NCBI GenBank assembly: GCA_949987565.1
Contig: OX465102.1
Coordinates: forward strand, 29,953,873 to 30,017,872
DNA length: 64,000 nucleotides
Direction: 5' to 3'
Source of the DNA: Luidia sarsii
Taxonomy: Eukaryota > Echinodermata > Asteroidea > Paxillosida > Luidiidae
Position 1 is the stretch's first letter. Each line of letters begins with the position of its first letter. The notes under the pieces were generated by a model that was given only the letters and a program-made list of their open reading frames with translations, searched no databases and had not been told where the DNA came from. Of the stretch, positions 11,387 through 21,329 are shown in pieces. The position numbers and the translations under genes were made by a program.

Positions 11387-11959
11387 GAAATAAACGGTAC
11401 AATTTACATTTTGCTGTACCTCGACTTAATACTGATGCTATTCTGATTTGTTTTAAGTACACTACCCATTAAACAGTCCATACAGGATTGGCAAAACTGA
11501 AAACAATTGAAAAGGATCATCATTCATTTTGCTCAAACCAAACAATCTTATGTTGAGTATCATTCTTTCAGCACACTGTCCTCTCATAAATTGCACTTTT
11601 AAAACTGGAATATGATTTATGACTTATATAAACATGTAGTTACGTAATGTACATGTAACTGCAAACCTCATGATGATGCGGAAATACATGAATTGGGAAG
11701 GCAATGGCAAGTCAACTAAAACAAATTATACATTAAAAACCGGAACTTGATAAAAATAACAAAACGCATTTGGTTTGTAAATAGAAATACAAACATGTAT
11801 CAAAATAAAAAGACAACCCCCAAACAACAAATGTTATAAAGCAGTAAAAACACAACTTCTGTACTTCATAAATAAGTGAAAAAACATATGCACAATAAAC
11901 AATATACAAGTTTATGCAGAGTAAAATATTTGTGTGCATGTTACTATACCACACATGAC
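11387..11959 (-). other. Probable 3' UTR or 3' flank of the Tudor-DDE-BRCT gene
   Basis: A+T-rich sequence follows the stop codon at 11962-11960. No canonical AATAAA was found on the minus strand before the gap, so the polyadenylation site may lie inside or beyond the N run or use a variant signal. Confidence 0.4.
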
Positions 11960-14900
11960 TTATTTGCACTTTTTATACAGAGGAATGTCCTTGTTATTAT
12001 AATCATTCAGCGCATTTACTTGTTTAACTTTTGCATTGTGTTTTCTCTTTTTTTCAAGCCACATATCCTGATAAATCTTCTTCTCTAACATGGGCAAATG
12101 TTTATATTCTTTACATAGGCGACCAAATATTTCTACATGACGAAGAAAAGAAAAGTTTTTGTCTATTCTCTGTCCTCTCTTTAAGTTGGCATAGAAAACT
12201 GCAGCATTTCGCTCTACATTCTTCAGTTTTTCCTTCCGTTGTGCACTGTTTATTTTTTTTCTTTTAATCATACTTATAATGCGAGCTTTTTTACAAAAGT
12301 GCTGCTGATAAAGTGTTGGCTGCTTATTTATGTGTTTTAAGATGCTACTCAGTTCAAGACTGAATGCGGATTTATCAAGTAGGGTGTTTTTCGCCATACA
12401 CTGAAATACAAAACTATAATCCAGTATGATATATCCGCGATGCAACGCTTCTCTTACTACATCTGGAACTTTGGCAGATTCAAGCATTGTTTTTTTATTA
12501 ACTAATATATAATACAATTTTGTGGAACGTCCCTTAGTATTCCCCGGCAAGGTCTGGCTCGTTTTTCCACCATGTGATGATATTTCTTTTATTAATTTAT
12601 TTTGGGTCCATTTGATGTCTGTCTGGTTTGGTACACAGCCAACAAGTACAAATGCCATGCCGGAAAAAATACCAGCTTCTAATTGTTCACATGGCTTTGT
12701 TGTACACTGCATGGACTGCAGTTTATCTAATGCTTGAAAAAAGTTACATTTTACATGCTTACCTACAGAACATTCAGGGGTACATGTATCAAAGAGCCTA
12801 CGTGTAAGATAACCTCGAAAGAAAACCTGTATCTTACAAGCAGCCCTGTGTCTCGTGACAAAAGTTAGAAAATCATAACTGGAATCTAAAGGCAAAATTT
12901 CATAATATAATTTTTTGAACATTGTTGACAACAGAGAAAGTTGAGGATCAACTTTTTCTCTGCCCCCATGACGAGTAGTGTGTTGAAAGTAGAAACAATT
13001 GTGAACATAATTCAAGTGTTCACCACCTTCTGCCTGGAAGCGACTCATTGGAAATTTAGAATTTTTCATGAACAAAAGGGCATGGTCAATGAATTTAATC
13101 ATGTATGGTGTTAAGGCCCTCCACGTGTAGCGCGTGCAAAAAAGTTGATAAAAACATTCAGCATATATTTTGTATCTTGACAAGGTTTCGGTACTATAAC
13201 CCCAGGAATAGTCTCCAGGCTGTAGGGAACCCTCAGGTTTGCCATCAAGTAAACGAGGGTTTGGATCATCCTTCAAAATAACATACATATTATAAATACA
13301 ATTCCAAATTTTACTAACTAGGTCAAATTCTGTAAGAATGTCTTGGATATCTATGTAGGTTGAAATTTTGTTTGGCAGCGAATGGATAACTTTCCTACTG
13401 GAGACAACATTTTCAAGTACATGGGGGAAGTCAGTTTCTCTATTTGGTGGCGCAGGACTAATAATAGCCAAAGCATGATCTTTGTTTAGGGTTATCTGCT
13501 CAAGCTTTCCACTCTTATCAAACCGAATTTGAAAATTTCCTTGCCTAACACCCCTTTTATTTATGTTTGAAATAAGATTGTCTACAACTTGATTAAAATG
13601 ATTCTTATTACCATGGGTCTGTTGGTTTTTGTTTGCCTCTGACATGATTTTTTCAACTTCAAGGGAGAGTAATTTTTCAACAACACGGGCAAGTCCATGC
13701 ATAATGTCAAAAACAACATTTTTTAAGGGTATTGACGGCACTAATGAATCAGAAAGAACCCTGTCCATATGAACTTCCATATCTGTTCTCAGGCCATTTA
13801 CAGCGACTTCACTTTTTTGTTTTTTCCCGGTATGATGGTAGAAGTTCCAGCCAAATTCTGATGTAGGGCTTAGTTGTTTTAATCCATCTAGCATTTTTAT
13901 GAGAAACATTTCATCACCACACAAATAAAAACTGGTGTCTGGGTTCGAATTTTGAATGAAATTTTCTATAAAATTTTGTTTGCCAATATTCATTTCAAGA
14001 TTGTCACGCGAATCACTTTCATAGAAAATTGTGAAAGGATAGGTGTGCTCAGGGCTTTGAAAAGACACATTGTTTAAGTATAGTTCGTTGTTGAGCAGGG
14101 ATAAAGTTAAGAAAGTGCTGTGGCGACCACCAATTTCCCTGCCATCCCCCCACAGTCTAACGTTTGCATTGGAAGTTAGAAACGGATATTTGAAAAGGAG
14201 TATGTCGAGAAGTCGTGAAGGATCAATGTACCAGCCAGTGGAGGTACGTCTTGGCAACAAAACAGCATTAAATTCTTCTATGTATCTTTTTTTGACGTTC
14301 CTTATCTGTCGTGTTGAGGGTAAAATGCCAGGTATTTTTTTCCTCATTTCTGCAATTAGTCTTGTTCCACTGAAGTTTTCAGATATATATATAATGTCCT
14401 CTGGATTCACTGGATGTAGGTCTTTATAATTCCTTTGAGCTTGCTCCTTTGTTATTTTTGAACTACTGTGACAACATACATTTTCAGTTATCAACGGGTT
14501 AAAAGATTCACTGTGAGAATGAATTGAAGGTAACTTTTCTACAAAATCAGCAGTTTGCCGCTGCAATTCAACAATGAGGGCATTTGCAAGTGTTTTCTTC
14601 TTGATTGTGTCACCAGGTTTGAATTTGGAAAGCAAAACAAGAAAGGCATCAATACAAATAAAGAGTCTTTTCTGCCCCTTTTTATGTGTGTCAAAGGACT
14701 CAGACACACACATACCATTTTTTATAAGGCAAGCATCAATATATTTCCAACCTTCCTTTTTTATGTGTTCTGAAAACCTCACATGGTCAGCGATCTTTTC
14801 AACAGAAAGAAAAATCTTGCCATTTCTGACATTAAATGGGATGCACAAGTCATCTACAGACATTACCAAATTGGGAGTTGAATTATCCCGATTCACATTT

Positions 14901-16513
14901 GCAGATACATTTACCTCTGACAATTTACTACTTTGTCCATGTTTTGTAGTCAAATGTTTATTCACTGTATGGGGATGTATCTTAGAAATGACACTTTGAA
15001 TAACCTTTTTCTGGTTTTTCATGTAACTTTTTCTAACTTTAGTAAGTTCTAAAAGGGCCTGCTTTAAAATCCATTCCCTCTTATTTCCCTCAAGCAAAAA
15101 CAATGGGAAGCTACTGTGGACATTTTTGGAAAGATATTTGTCAATTTTTTTAAAACCAGATTTGAAGTTAATTCCTGATAATTTTAAAATTTTGTGGCAA
15201 GAAAAGTACACATTTTTGTCATGGATTATGTATGGAATTTCATGGCCAGAAATTGTAATAAACAAGATGTCAGTCACTTTCTCTTTTAACGCTTTTATGG
15301 ATACTACAGGCGATCCATCACCTTCAAGTGTTTTCAGCCTATGTCTACATGTATTCTGATCGTATACTTCTAATGGATTGGTATTTTCTTTACCCGATCT
15401 TTGCTTTTTTTTAACTAGCTGATGATAAACATTCTTTGGTTTAAGGACATGATTATCAGCAGGATTTGGTAAAGTTATTGATGAAATGCTGCTACAGGCA
15501 GAAATGTCAAGAAAGGAAGTGGTCGTTGAAGGTGGTCGGTGAGGATCACTGCCACGGTCATCAGCTGATGAAATGCTGCTACAGGCAGAAATGTCAAGAA
15601 AGGAAGTGGTCGTTGAAGGTGGTCGGTGAGGATCACTGCCACGGTCATCAGCTGATGAAATGCTGCTACAGGCAGAAATGTCAAGAAAGGAAGTGGTCGT
15701 TGAAGGTGGTCGGTGAGGATCACTGCCACGGTCATCAGCTGATGAAATGCTGCTACAGGCAGAAATGTCAAGAAAGGAAGTGGTTGTTGAAGGTGGTCGG
15801 TGAGGATCACTGCCACGGTCATCAGCTGATGAAATGCTGCTACAGGCAGAAATGTCAAGAAAGGAAGTGGTCGTTGAAGGTGGTCGGTGAGGATCACTGC
15901 CACGGTCATCAGCTGATGAAATGCTGCTACAGGCAGAAATGTCAAGAAAGGAAGTGGTCGTTGAAGGTGGTCGGTGAGGATCACTGCCACGGTCATCAGC
16001 TGATGAAATGCTGCTACAGGCAGAAATGTCAAGAAAGGAAGTGGTCGTTGAAGGTGGTCGGTGAGGATCACTGCCACGGTCATCAGCTGATGAAATGCTG
16101 CTACAGGCAGAAATGTCAAGAAAGGAAGTGGTTGTTGAAGGTGGTCGGTGAGGATCACTGCCACGGTCATCAGCTGATGAAATGCTGCTACAGGCAGAAA
16201 TGTCAAGAAAGGAAGGGGTTGTTGAAGGTGGTCGGTGAGGATCACTGCCACGGTCATCAGCTGATGAAATGCTGCTACAGGCAGAAATGTCAAGAAAGGA
16301 AGTGGTCGTTGAAGGTGGTCGGTGAGGATCACTGCCACGGTCATCAGCTGATGAAATGCTGCTACAGGCAGAAGGGTTAAGAAAGGAGGTGGTTGTTGAA
16401 GGCAGTTGGTGAGGATCAGCTGAGGAAAGGTCGGTTGAAACTGAAAGATTTGGCAAAGTAGATGTCGAGGTTGGTTGGCAGAAGTGAAATGAATTAGCTA
16501 ATTTCGGTGACAT
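11960..16513 (-). CDS. Exon 5: VNTR, twin modules, DDE/RNase H-like core, IQ, BRCT, basic tail
   Basis: The frame is open from an ATG at 16564, giving 1534 residues, and numbering below uses that ATG. In the spliced model the exon starts at M18. Order: Ser/Thr/Pro-rich leader; ten 29-aa repeats (72-361); basic linker KKKQRSGK; two similar modules (421-512, 565-649); a DDE-like core (about 800-1205) with D807 in WGDGREIGGR, D884 in LCGDEMF, a DIMHG motif at 953-957 and E1179/E1182 in AEGGEHLN; an IQ motif IQVFFRGYLTRR (1245-1256); a BRCT domain (about 1297-1400) with SGMAFVLVGC, SSHGGK and a hydrophobic end strand; and a basic Lys/Arg-rich C-terminus (1425-1534). The core order and the D..D..DxxH..E landmarks resemble RAG1/Transib and CMC-type transposases. 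The frame has no break, so the protein is probably under selection. A host function in DNA binding, cleavage or repair is inference. Confidence 0.88.
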   Translation of the reverse strand: MSPKLANSFHFCQPTSTSTLPNLSVSTDLSSADPHQLPSTTTSFLNPSACSSISSADDRGSDPHRPPSTTTSFLDISACSSISSADDRGSDPHRPPSTTPSFLDISACSSISSADDRGSDPHRPPSTTTSFLDISACSSISSADDRGSDPHRPPSTTTSFLDISACSSISSADDRGSDPHRPPSTTTSFLDISACSSISSADDRGSDPHRPPSTTTSFLDISACSSISSADDRGSDPHRPPSTTTSFLDISACSSISSADDRGSDPHRPPSTTTSFLDISACSSISSADDRGSDPHRPPSTTTSFLDISACSSISSADDRGSDPHRPPSTTTSFLDISACSSISSITLPNPADNHVLKPKNVYHQLVKKKQRSGKENTNPLEVYDQNTCRHRLKTLEGDGSPVVSIKALKEKVTDILFITISGHEIPYIIHDKNVYFSCHKILKLSGINFKSGFKKIDKYLSKNVHSSFPLFLLEGNKREWILKQALLELTKVRKSYMKNQKKVIQSVISKIHPHTVNKHLTTKHGQSSKLSEVNVSANVNRDNSTPNLVMSVDDLCIPFNVRNGKIFLSVEKIADHVRFSEHIKKEGWKYIDACLIKNGMCVSESFDTHKKGQKRLFICIDAFLVLLSKFKPGDTIKKKTLANALIVELQRQTADFVEKLPSIHSHSESFNPLITENVCCHSSSKITKEQAQRNYKDLHPVNPEDIIYISENFSGTRLIAEMRKKIPGILPSTRQIRNVKKRYIEEFNAVLLPRRTSTGWYIDPSRLLDILLFKYPFLTSNANVRLWGDGREIGGRHSTFLTLSLLNNELYLNNVSFQSPEHTYPFTIFYESDSRDNLEMNIGKQNFIENFIQNSNPDTSFYLCGDEMFLIKMLDGLKQLSPTSEFGWNFYHHTGKKQKSEVAVNGLRTDMEVHMDRVLSDSLVPSIPLKNVVFDIMHGLARVVEKLLSLEVEKIMSEANKNQQTHGNKNHFNQVVDNLISNINKRGVRQGNFQIRFDKSGKLEQITLNKDHALAIISPAPPNRETDFPHVLENVVSSRKVIHSLPNKISTYIDIQDILTEFDLVSKIWNCIYNMYVILKDDPNPRLLDGKPEGSLQPGDYSWGYSTETLSRYKIYAECFYQLFCTRYTWRALTPYMIKFIDHALLFMKNSKFPMSRFQAEGGEHLNYVHNCFYFQHTTRHGGREKVDPQLSLLSTMFKKLYYEILPLDSSYDFLTFVTRHRAACKIQVFFRGYLTRRLFDTCTPECSVGKHVKCNFFQALDKLQSMQCTTKPCEQLEAGIFSGMAFVLVGCVPNQTDIKWTQNKLIKEISSHGGKTSQTLPGNTKGRSTKLYYILVNKKTMLESAKVPDVVREALHRGYIILDYSFVFQCMAKNTLLDKSAFSLELSSILKHINKQPTLYQQHFCKKARIISMIKRKKINSAQRKEKLKNVERNAAVFYANLKRGQRIDKNFSFLRHVEIFGRLCKEYKHLPMLEKKIYQDMWLEKKRKHNAKVKQVNALNDYNNKDIPLYKKCK
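15478..16378 (-). repeat. 87-bp coding VNTR, ten full copies
   Basis: Ten nearly identical 87-bp units plus a diverged partial unit at the 16.4-kb end lie within exon 5. Each encodes 29 residues rich in Ser, Asp, Pro and Cys (starting SADDRGSDPHRPPS). Copies differ at only a few bases (a CGTT/TGTT variant and a single AAGGGGTT), which points to recent expansion or homogenisation. The period is divisible by three, so copy-number change keeps the gene in frame. All other long frames across this block are shadows. Confidence 0.95.
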
Positions 16514-16644
16514 CTGCGTTGTGCTCTTTGCATATAACAGGATATGAACACCATCATGAGTCATATTAAGTGTGGTACATTTCGAGCTATGGCAAATATT
16601 CCCATATTGTCTACTATAATTACAGGTTTATGTACTGCACTTAC

Positions 16645-16788
16645 TTCATATACTTTTCCACACTGGTGATGGCCAAGTCTGAACACCCGGTTGTCTGTCT
16701 GTTCTATTTGTGGCTCCTGTGTCTGGTTTACTTCTGCAGGAATGCATGATGCATTTGCCTCCCTCGTCTCACCTTGACCCGTATTTAT
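16645..16788 (-). CDS. Exon 4 of the Tudor-DDE-BRCT gene
   Basis: This exon has 48 codons in phase 0 at both ends. It begins after TTTTGATTTCAG and ends before the consensus donor GTAAGTGCAG. The frame stays open about 27 codons past that donor to a TGA at 16563-16561. A read-through transcript would therefore stop just before the large exon's own ATG at 16564, so splicing is needed for a fusion. The segment is Gln/Glu/Thr-rich, then VFRLGHHQCGKVYE. No domain is recognised. Confidence 0.6.
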
Positions 16789-16960
16789 CTGAAATCAAAA
16801 GGTGTATTTGTTATTAACAGCAATGTACCATGTCTACCATTCTGAGTCAAGTCTTTTTGGCATTGGACTTCTTCTTGGAAGATTTTAACTTACCAGTAGA
16901 AAGGAAAAAATGCATTCATCATTTTAGTAAAAATTACCTTGAAACTTTTCCTGACCATAC

Positions 16961-18190
16961 TCTGGCCAGGGAGCGATTTTTTCCTCCAAGTACACGAGGT
17001 CTATGGATAGAAAATCGACCAATCAAATGCGCAGAAATCCTGAGGCCCATGTGAATATTCACAACCACTACACTCGTTCCACACGCACGTGTACGTGTAC
17101 GTACGTACGCTTATACAGTACTGTCACACTTGGCTTCTCGCTTTGCAGAGTGCTTGGACGCTTGGCCTAGGTTTGGACAGCGTTACTTGGGCGGTAGTAC
17201 GTAGCCGAGCACCACAGATATTAAAGAAGACTCGAAAACACCAAGATTAGGTTGATGGGGATTAACTTGACTACTTGAGTGCAAGAGTCGCAGGCGAATA
17301 GATCACAAGGATCTACCTCAAGGGTTGGCCAGCAAGAAGAGGCGAAGTGAAGAATTCTGCTGGAAGGGGATGGGGACCTTTCTTTTATACACAAATAATA
17401 GGGACAGGAGTGGTTTGAGGCTGGTGGTTTTCCTAATAGGGGCATGCTTCTGGTATGAAAAAAAACAAAACAACAACGCTCGGTGAGAACTCTGGTATGT
17501 GAAGGGAGTTGGTCACTACCGGACTTGGTCCACAGGGGCTTGGCAGGGGTGGACATTAGGGGAAAGTTGCGTTTATATACATGTATATCTATATAATGAC
17601 TTTAAGGGACTGGAATGAAATCTTATATATAAATAGTGCTTAATTAATGCAGTAATTGGGAAAGGGGCTGAAATTGGGGCTTACAGTATACTTGTGCAGT
17701 ACACATGAACACGTACGTACATGTACATGACGATGTACTGTACATGTACATGTACATGTACACGTACATATCCATGTATACAAGGATTATGTGCATGTAC
17801 ACATTTACTTGTACACCCACATGTATACGCACATGTAAACTAACAATACTGTGTCCTCCATTAATTGTGTCACGCCGTGTAGATGGCTCAGCTTAAAAGT
17901 TAACTTTTCTGAATGGTAGTGGTGGTGAATATTCATGCACATGTGTAACACAGTACGTTCCATAGAGTTACATTAGTACATGTACATGTACATGTACATG
18001 TACATGTAAACATTGTGTACGTACACTGGTCATGTGTACTGTACAAGTACGAGCGTACGCGTTGCATGTGCAACGATGTGTAGTGGTTGTGAATATTCAT
18101 GTACACCTCAGGATTTCCACGCATTTGATTGGTCGATTTTCTCTCCATAGACCTCGTGTACTTGGAAAAAAAATCGCGGCCAGGAACTGT
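16961..18190. mobile_element. ~1.2-kb inverted-repeat element in intron 3, ACATGTAC-rich core
   Basis: Arms at about 16961-17080 and 18070-18190 are inverted copies sharing CCAAGTACACGAGGTCTATG, AAAATCGACCAATCAAATGC, AAATCCTGAGG and GAATATTCACAACCACTACA. The core contains self-complementary (ACATGTAC)n and ACGTACGT runs at 17080-17120, 17700-17830 and 17975-18065. A related single arm is at about 44245-44345, and a partial one at about 17915-17960. No coding capacity is seen, so it is likely a non-autonomous DNA transposon. Confidence 0.7.
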
Positions 18191-18774
18191 TACCACAGGA
18201 CACACAAAAAGTTTCGGAAAAGGAAGAAAAAAACTCTGGCTGTTTTCACTCATTTATTTGGCACTGTTGAATTAGGCAACAAAGAACTCAAATGATATTA
18301 CAGTACAGTAGATGGTGCCTATAAATCATTTGATGATTTTAGGAACCCTTTTCTGCTTATGAAATATTGTTTTGCTTGTGTTTAAAGAAAAATTGTGTAC
18401 TCACAGAATTGTTTCATGCCAAAAAAATTAATTTTTTTAGTATGGTACTTAGGACATCATCGCGTAATGGTGTTTAAAAAATGATTTCGTCCTTGTGCTC
18501 ACACACAATTGCTCTTTGTAGCTGTTTACCATATAATGTTGTGCTTGCAAATACCAAATAAATGTGTGCATGCACTTCTGAATCAGTAGGTAAACTGTAT
18601 TCCACAAAGCACTTGGTGATAAAAGGACCCCCACTTCGCAAGTTTCTGGCACAGTCACACAAACATTCGAGGCTAGACCCAAATCTGGCTAGCCTTGTAG
18701 TTAGTTGTGCTTAAAATTTGTTTCCCAATGACAACAACTGTCAGCTAGGCTAAACTATTTGGAATGAATTTAAT

Positions 18775-18965
18775 CTCGAAATGATTCCCTCATCTTAACA
18801 TGACAGACAAGGGGAAAGCTGGTACCGGGTAGGATGAGCCAGTGAGGTAAAAAGGGATGGGCAGGGAGTAGGGTAGGGATTGGGAGGAAAAAGAATAGAA
18901 GAAAGATTGTACTGTTGTACAGTCCGATCAACGGGAAGGGCAGGGGTAAAGAACCTGGCTTGTAC
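18775..18965 (-). repeat. Probable Penelope 3' remnant
   Basis: The order AAGGGGAAAGCTGGTA, GGGCAGGGAGTAGGG and TAGGGATTGGGAGG matches the minus-strand order found upstream of the GIY-YIG remnant at 60.18-60.30 kb. It is a decayed non-coding PLE tail. Confidence 0.4.
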
Positions 18966-19106
18966 AGTAGTAAAAAAAGAAATAGATCCGAGAACATGGG
19001 AGTGAATGGTTTCTAAATTTGCATAGCACTTACTAAAGAAATTATTCTCCTATGCTATACTTTTTTTAAACAACAAAATAAATAATTTGTTGTTAAAAAA
19101 AATTAC

Positions 19107-19171
19107 CTTGCATTGTATGGGGACTTTCTTCTTCTTGCTCCGTTTCAATGGCAGTACATCGGTCTGGGTTT
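19107..19171 (-). CDS. Exon 3 of the Tudor-DDE-BRCT gene: nuclear-localisation patch
   Basis: A 65-nt exon lies between an excellent acceptor (eight T then AACAG) and a GTAATT donor. With one base from exon 2 it encodes E-TQTDVLPLKRSKKKKVPIQCK. The KRSKKKK cluster is a classical monopartite nuclear-localisation signal. The exon starts in phase 1 and ends in phase 0, matching both neighbours. Confidence 0.7.
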
Positions 19172-19329
19172 CTGTTAAAAAAAAGAGGTAGCAAATTTTT
19201 ACAATCCATTCCATTCCCAGAAGTTTGGCATTTACAGGTAAACAAAAGTCACCAGGTCCCAAGGACATTCCCAAGGTTACCTTAGTTACTTCCAAGTTTC
19301 TACCAGGCTACAGCCTTGTCTTCCTCCTC

Positions 19330-20255
19330 TCTGGAAGATATTAACGGAAACCACCATATTCTACACACTTCAGATAGTCTGGCTGAAGCCATTCTAAACT
19401 CGCCTGTTTTGGTTTTCAGGCACCTCTGTAACCTGCGTGGCTTAATTGTCCTAGCAGAGATCCTACTTTGGACACTTGACCTCCCACCAAATTTGGTACA
19501 TTTAAGTGTACCGGTACGTCGAAATGCATTGTTTGCACGACACATGTGTCAAGGAAATAGACTCTTTTGATGGACATTCTTCTGGTACTACCCACATGAC
19601 CTATGGCTCAAATACACCCACTTACTCTAGCCTCATATACCTTTATATCTCTTTTTGTATTTGTAATGTTCAATATGTTGGCAAGACCAAAAAAAAACTA
19701 AAAAACGTATCTACGACCATAGGTTTCCAATCAAAACCGGTAAAATGGACACCTCTGTTGGGTATCACTTCAATCTCCCCGATCATTCGATATCAGATAT
19801 GAGTGTACTGGGCATGGAATCCCTTGGGCATCGTAGTGATGCTGTCCGGCTTAGCCGTGAGAAAAAGTGAATGAAGCATCTTCTGACTATTTAATCACAG
19901 GGTCTCAACATCCAGGAGGGTAATGACTAACACCTTGCATGCTTCCTGATAATCCCTCTTTTGTGTTTACTCCTTCATACTTCTCTATTTGATCTTTCCC
20001 CTCTTCTCACTAATCTCTACCCTACACCTTGCCCTTCCCTTTGATCTCATCCTACCAGCTTTCCTCTTCGTCCTTTGTTTCTTATCCCTGTCCTATTCAC
20101 TCTCTTCCCCCTTCCTCCAAGTATCTGTTTTGTCCTTGTCACTTGTCTTTGATAAAGGTCCTGCTAGGATGATGGATTGAAATGTCAGGCCCCCTAAATT
20201 TTTGAGACTTGCATTTTTGTAATTTTAGTCATTAAGCAGTTTGCAACATTCTTGA
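19330..20255 (+). pseudogene. Penelope-like element 3' part: RT thumb, Cys region, GIY-YIG, tail
   Basis: Broken frames encode the PLE C-terminal half. At 19405-19460 a segment reads PVLVFRHLCNLRGLIVL, like the conserved PLE F-R-x-x-x-N-L-x-x-x-L-V stretch after the RT. At about 19620-19720 it reads SLIYLYISFCICNVQYVGKT, the GIY-YIG core with its CxxC-like pair. At about 19815-19930 a nucleotide match to the 60.4-kb copy encodes the ESLGHRS..AVRLSRE region. A T/C-rich 3' section and a tail with GGTCCTGCTAGGAT follow. Several frameshifts make it a pseudogene. It lies antisense in intron 2 of the Tudor-DDE-BRCT gene. Confidence 0.72.
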
Positions 20256-20429
20256 GTATAACATTCAAATATATGTACACAAATGTCAGGAAAGAGTTGT
20301 AACTACCTGTAAGAAGAAATGAGCAATAAGCATCATCTTGTGTTACACTGGCTGTGTCTGACTTATAGAAAAAGCAGTACTATGTACGATTGTAGGGTAC
20401 ATTGAAAGTTGAAATATTTAAATTTTAAC

Positions 20430-20985
20430 TTGCCTCTTCAGGCTTTTGAAGGTCTAAGGAGTCGAAGTGAAGTTGTAAAGCACAGAGAAACTGTCTGGAT
20501 TAAGCACATACACCATCCAGCTTCAAGGACTCAACATTCAGGAAGGCAAAGGCTAACCATTTCCTTTTAATGTATGCTTTCTCCCCAGAAGCAGGTGCTA
20601 ATTACCCGGTTGTTTAGGTTTTAAATAAGATTTAAATAAGAACCAGAGGAAGTGGTCTTTTAAACAGTATACACTGTTTAGCTGTTATTTCCCCCATCCC
20701 CAACTCCTGGCCAAGCTTGCAAGTACTTATCCTCCTTTTGTCTAGCTTTTAATCCCCCTCCCATCCCCACATAACCCTCCTGGTTTACTCTTGGTGCTTG
20801 CCTGACTGGCTTTCTAATGTTTCTTTCCACTTGAAAAACCCTAGGCAAGCTATCTCAGCTGTTCACTTCTGGGTTTGAGCAATTTAACCTCTGATGAAGG
20901 TCCTTCTAGGATTGAAACACTAGGCCATTAATTACAATTCTGCAAATTTTGAATTGAAGTTGCAAAATATTGGTGCATCTGCATC
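20430..20985 (+). pseudogene. Second Penelope GIY-YIG C-terminal remnant with tail
   Basis: At 20440-20560 decayed frames encode LRSRSEVVKHRETVWIKH and then a sequence corresponding to the GLNIQEG end of the PLE GIY-YIG domain. T/C-rich sequence follows, then a tail at 20880-20985 with CTGATGAAGGTCCTTCTAGG and TTGAAACACTAGG. It sits tandem to the previous PLE fragment in the same orientation. Confidence 0.6.
20888..20924 (+). ncRNA. Hammerhead-like motif (CTGATGA core kept, cleavage triplet altered)
   Basis: CCT (stem I), CTGATGA (20891-20897), stem II GGTCCT/AGGATT with loop TCT, GAAAC, then ACT where GTC is expected, then AGG closing stem I. The layout is that of the small hammerheads known from Penelope-like elements. 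Because GTC is changed, this copy is probably inactive. Confidence 0.45.
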
Positions 20986-21329
20986 ATATTGTAATCCTAG
21001 AAGATTTTTTTTTTCAAAGGCAGAATGGACTCATAACGTAGGACAAAGGGGAAAGCTGGTTGAGGAAAGTTGAAATAGAGGGAAAATGGATGCATTAGTG
21101 CTTCTGAGTGCCATGAATGAAAAAGGTCTTGCCATGGGGTGGGACTTTCACTGTACATGTTAATCTAAACCATCTTGCTAACAGAAAGAGAAATCCTTTA
21201 TTTTGATTAATGCAGTACTACTACCCGCAGGCCCCAAACAAACAATCAAGACAACAATGATTGATTGTGGTTCCCTCAATTCACCAACTGACCACAGCCA
21301 GCCTGGTGGTGCAGTTTGTAAGTTTGTAA

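Noticed and set aside
15466..16380. 304-codon Cys/Lys-rich plus-strand frame with 29-aa repeats
   Set aside because: It is the antisense of the 87-bp VNTR inside exon 5. It is open only because the unit has no stop and the period is divisible by three, and it ends at the array edges.
11960..16564. Interpreting the large exon as a RAG1 orthologue
   Set aside because: There is no RING or zinc-binding region, the Cys pair after the second Asp is missing, and the flanking Tudor, IQ and BRCT parts are not found in RAG1. Only the catalytic landmarks are similar.
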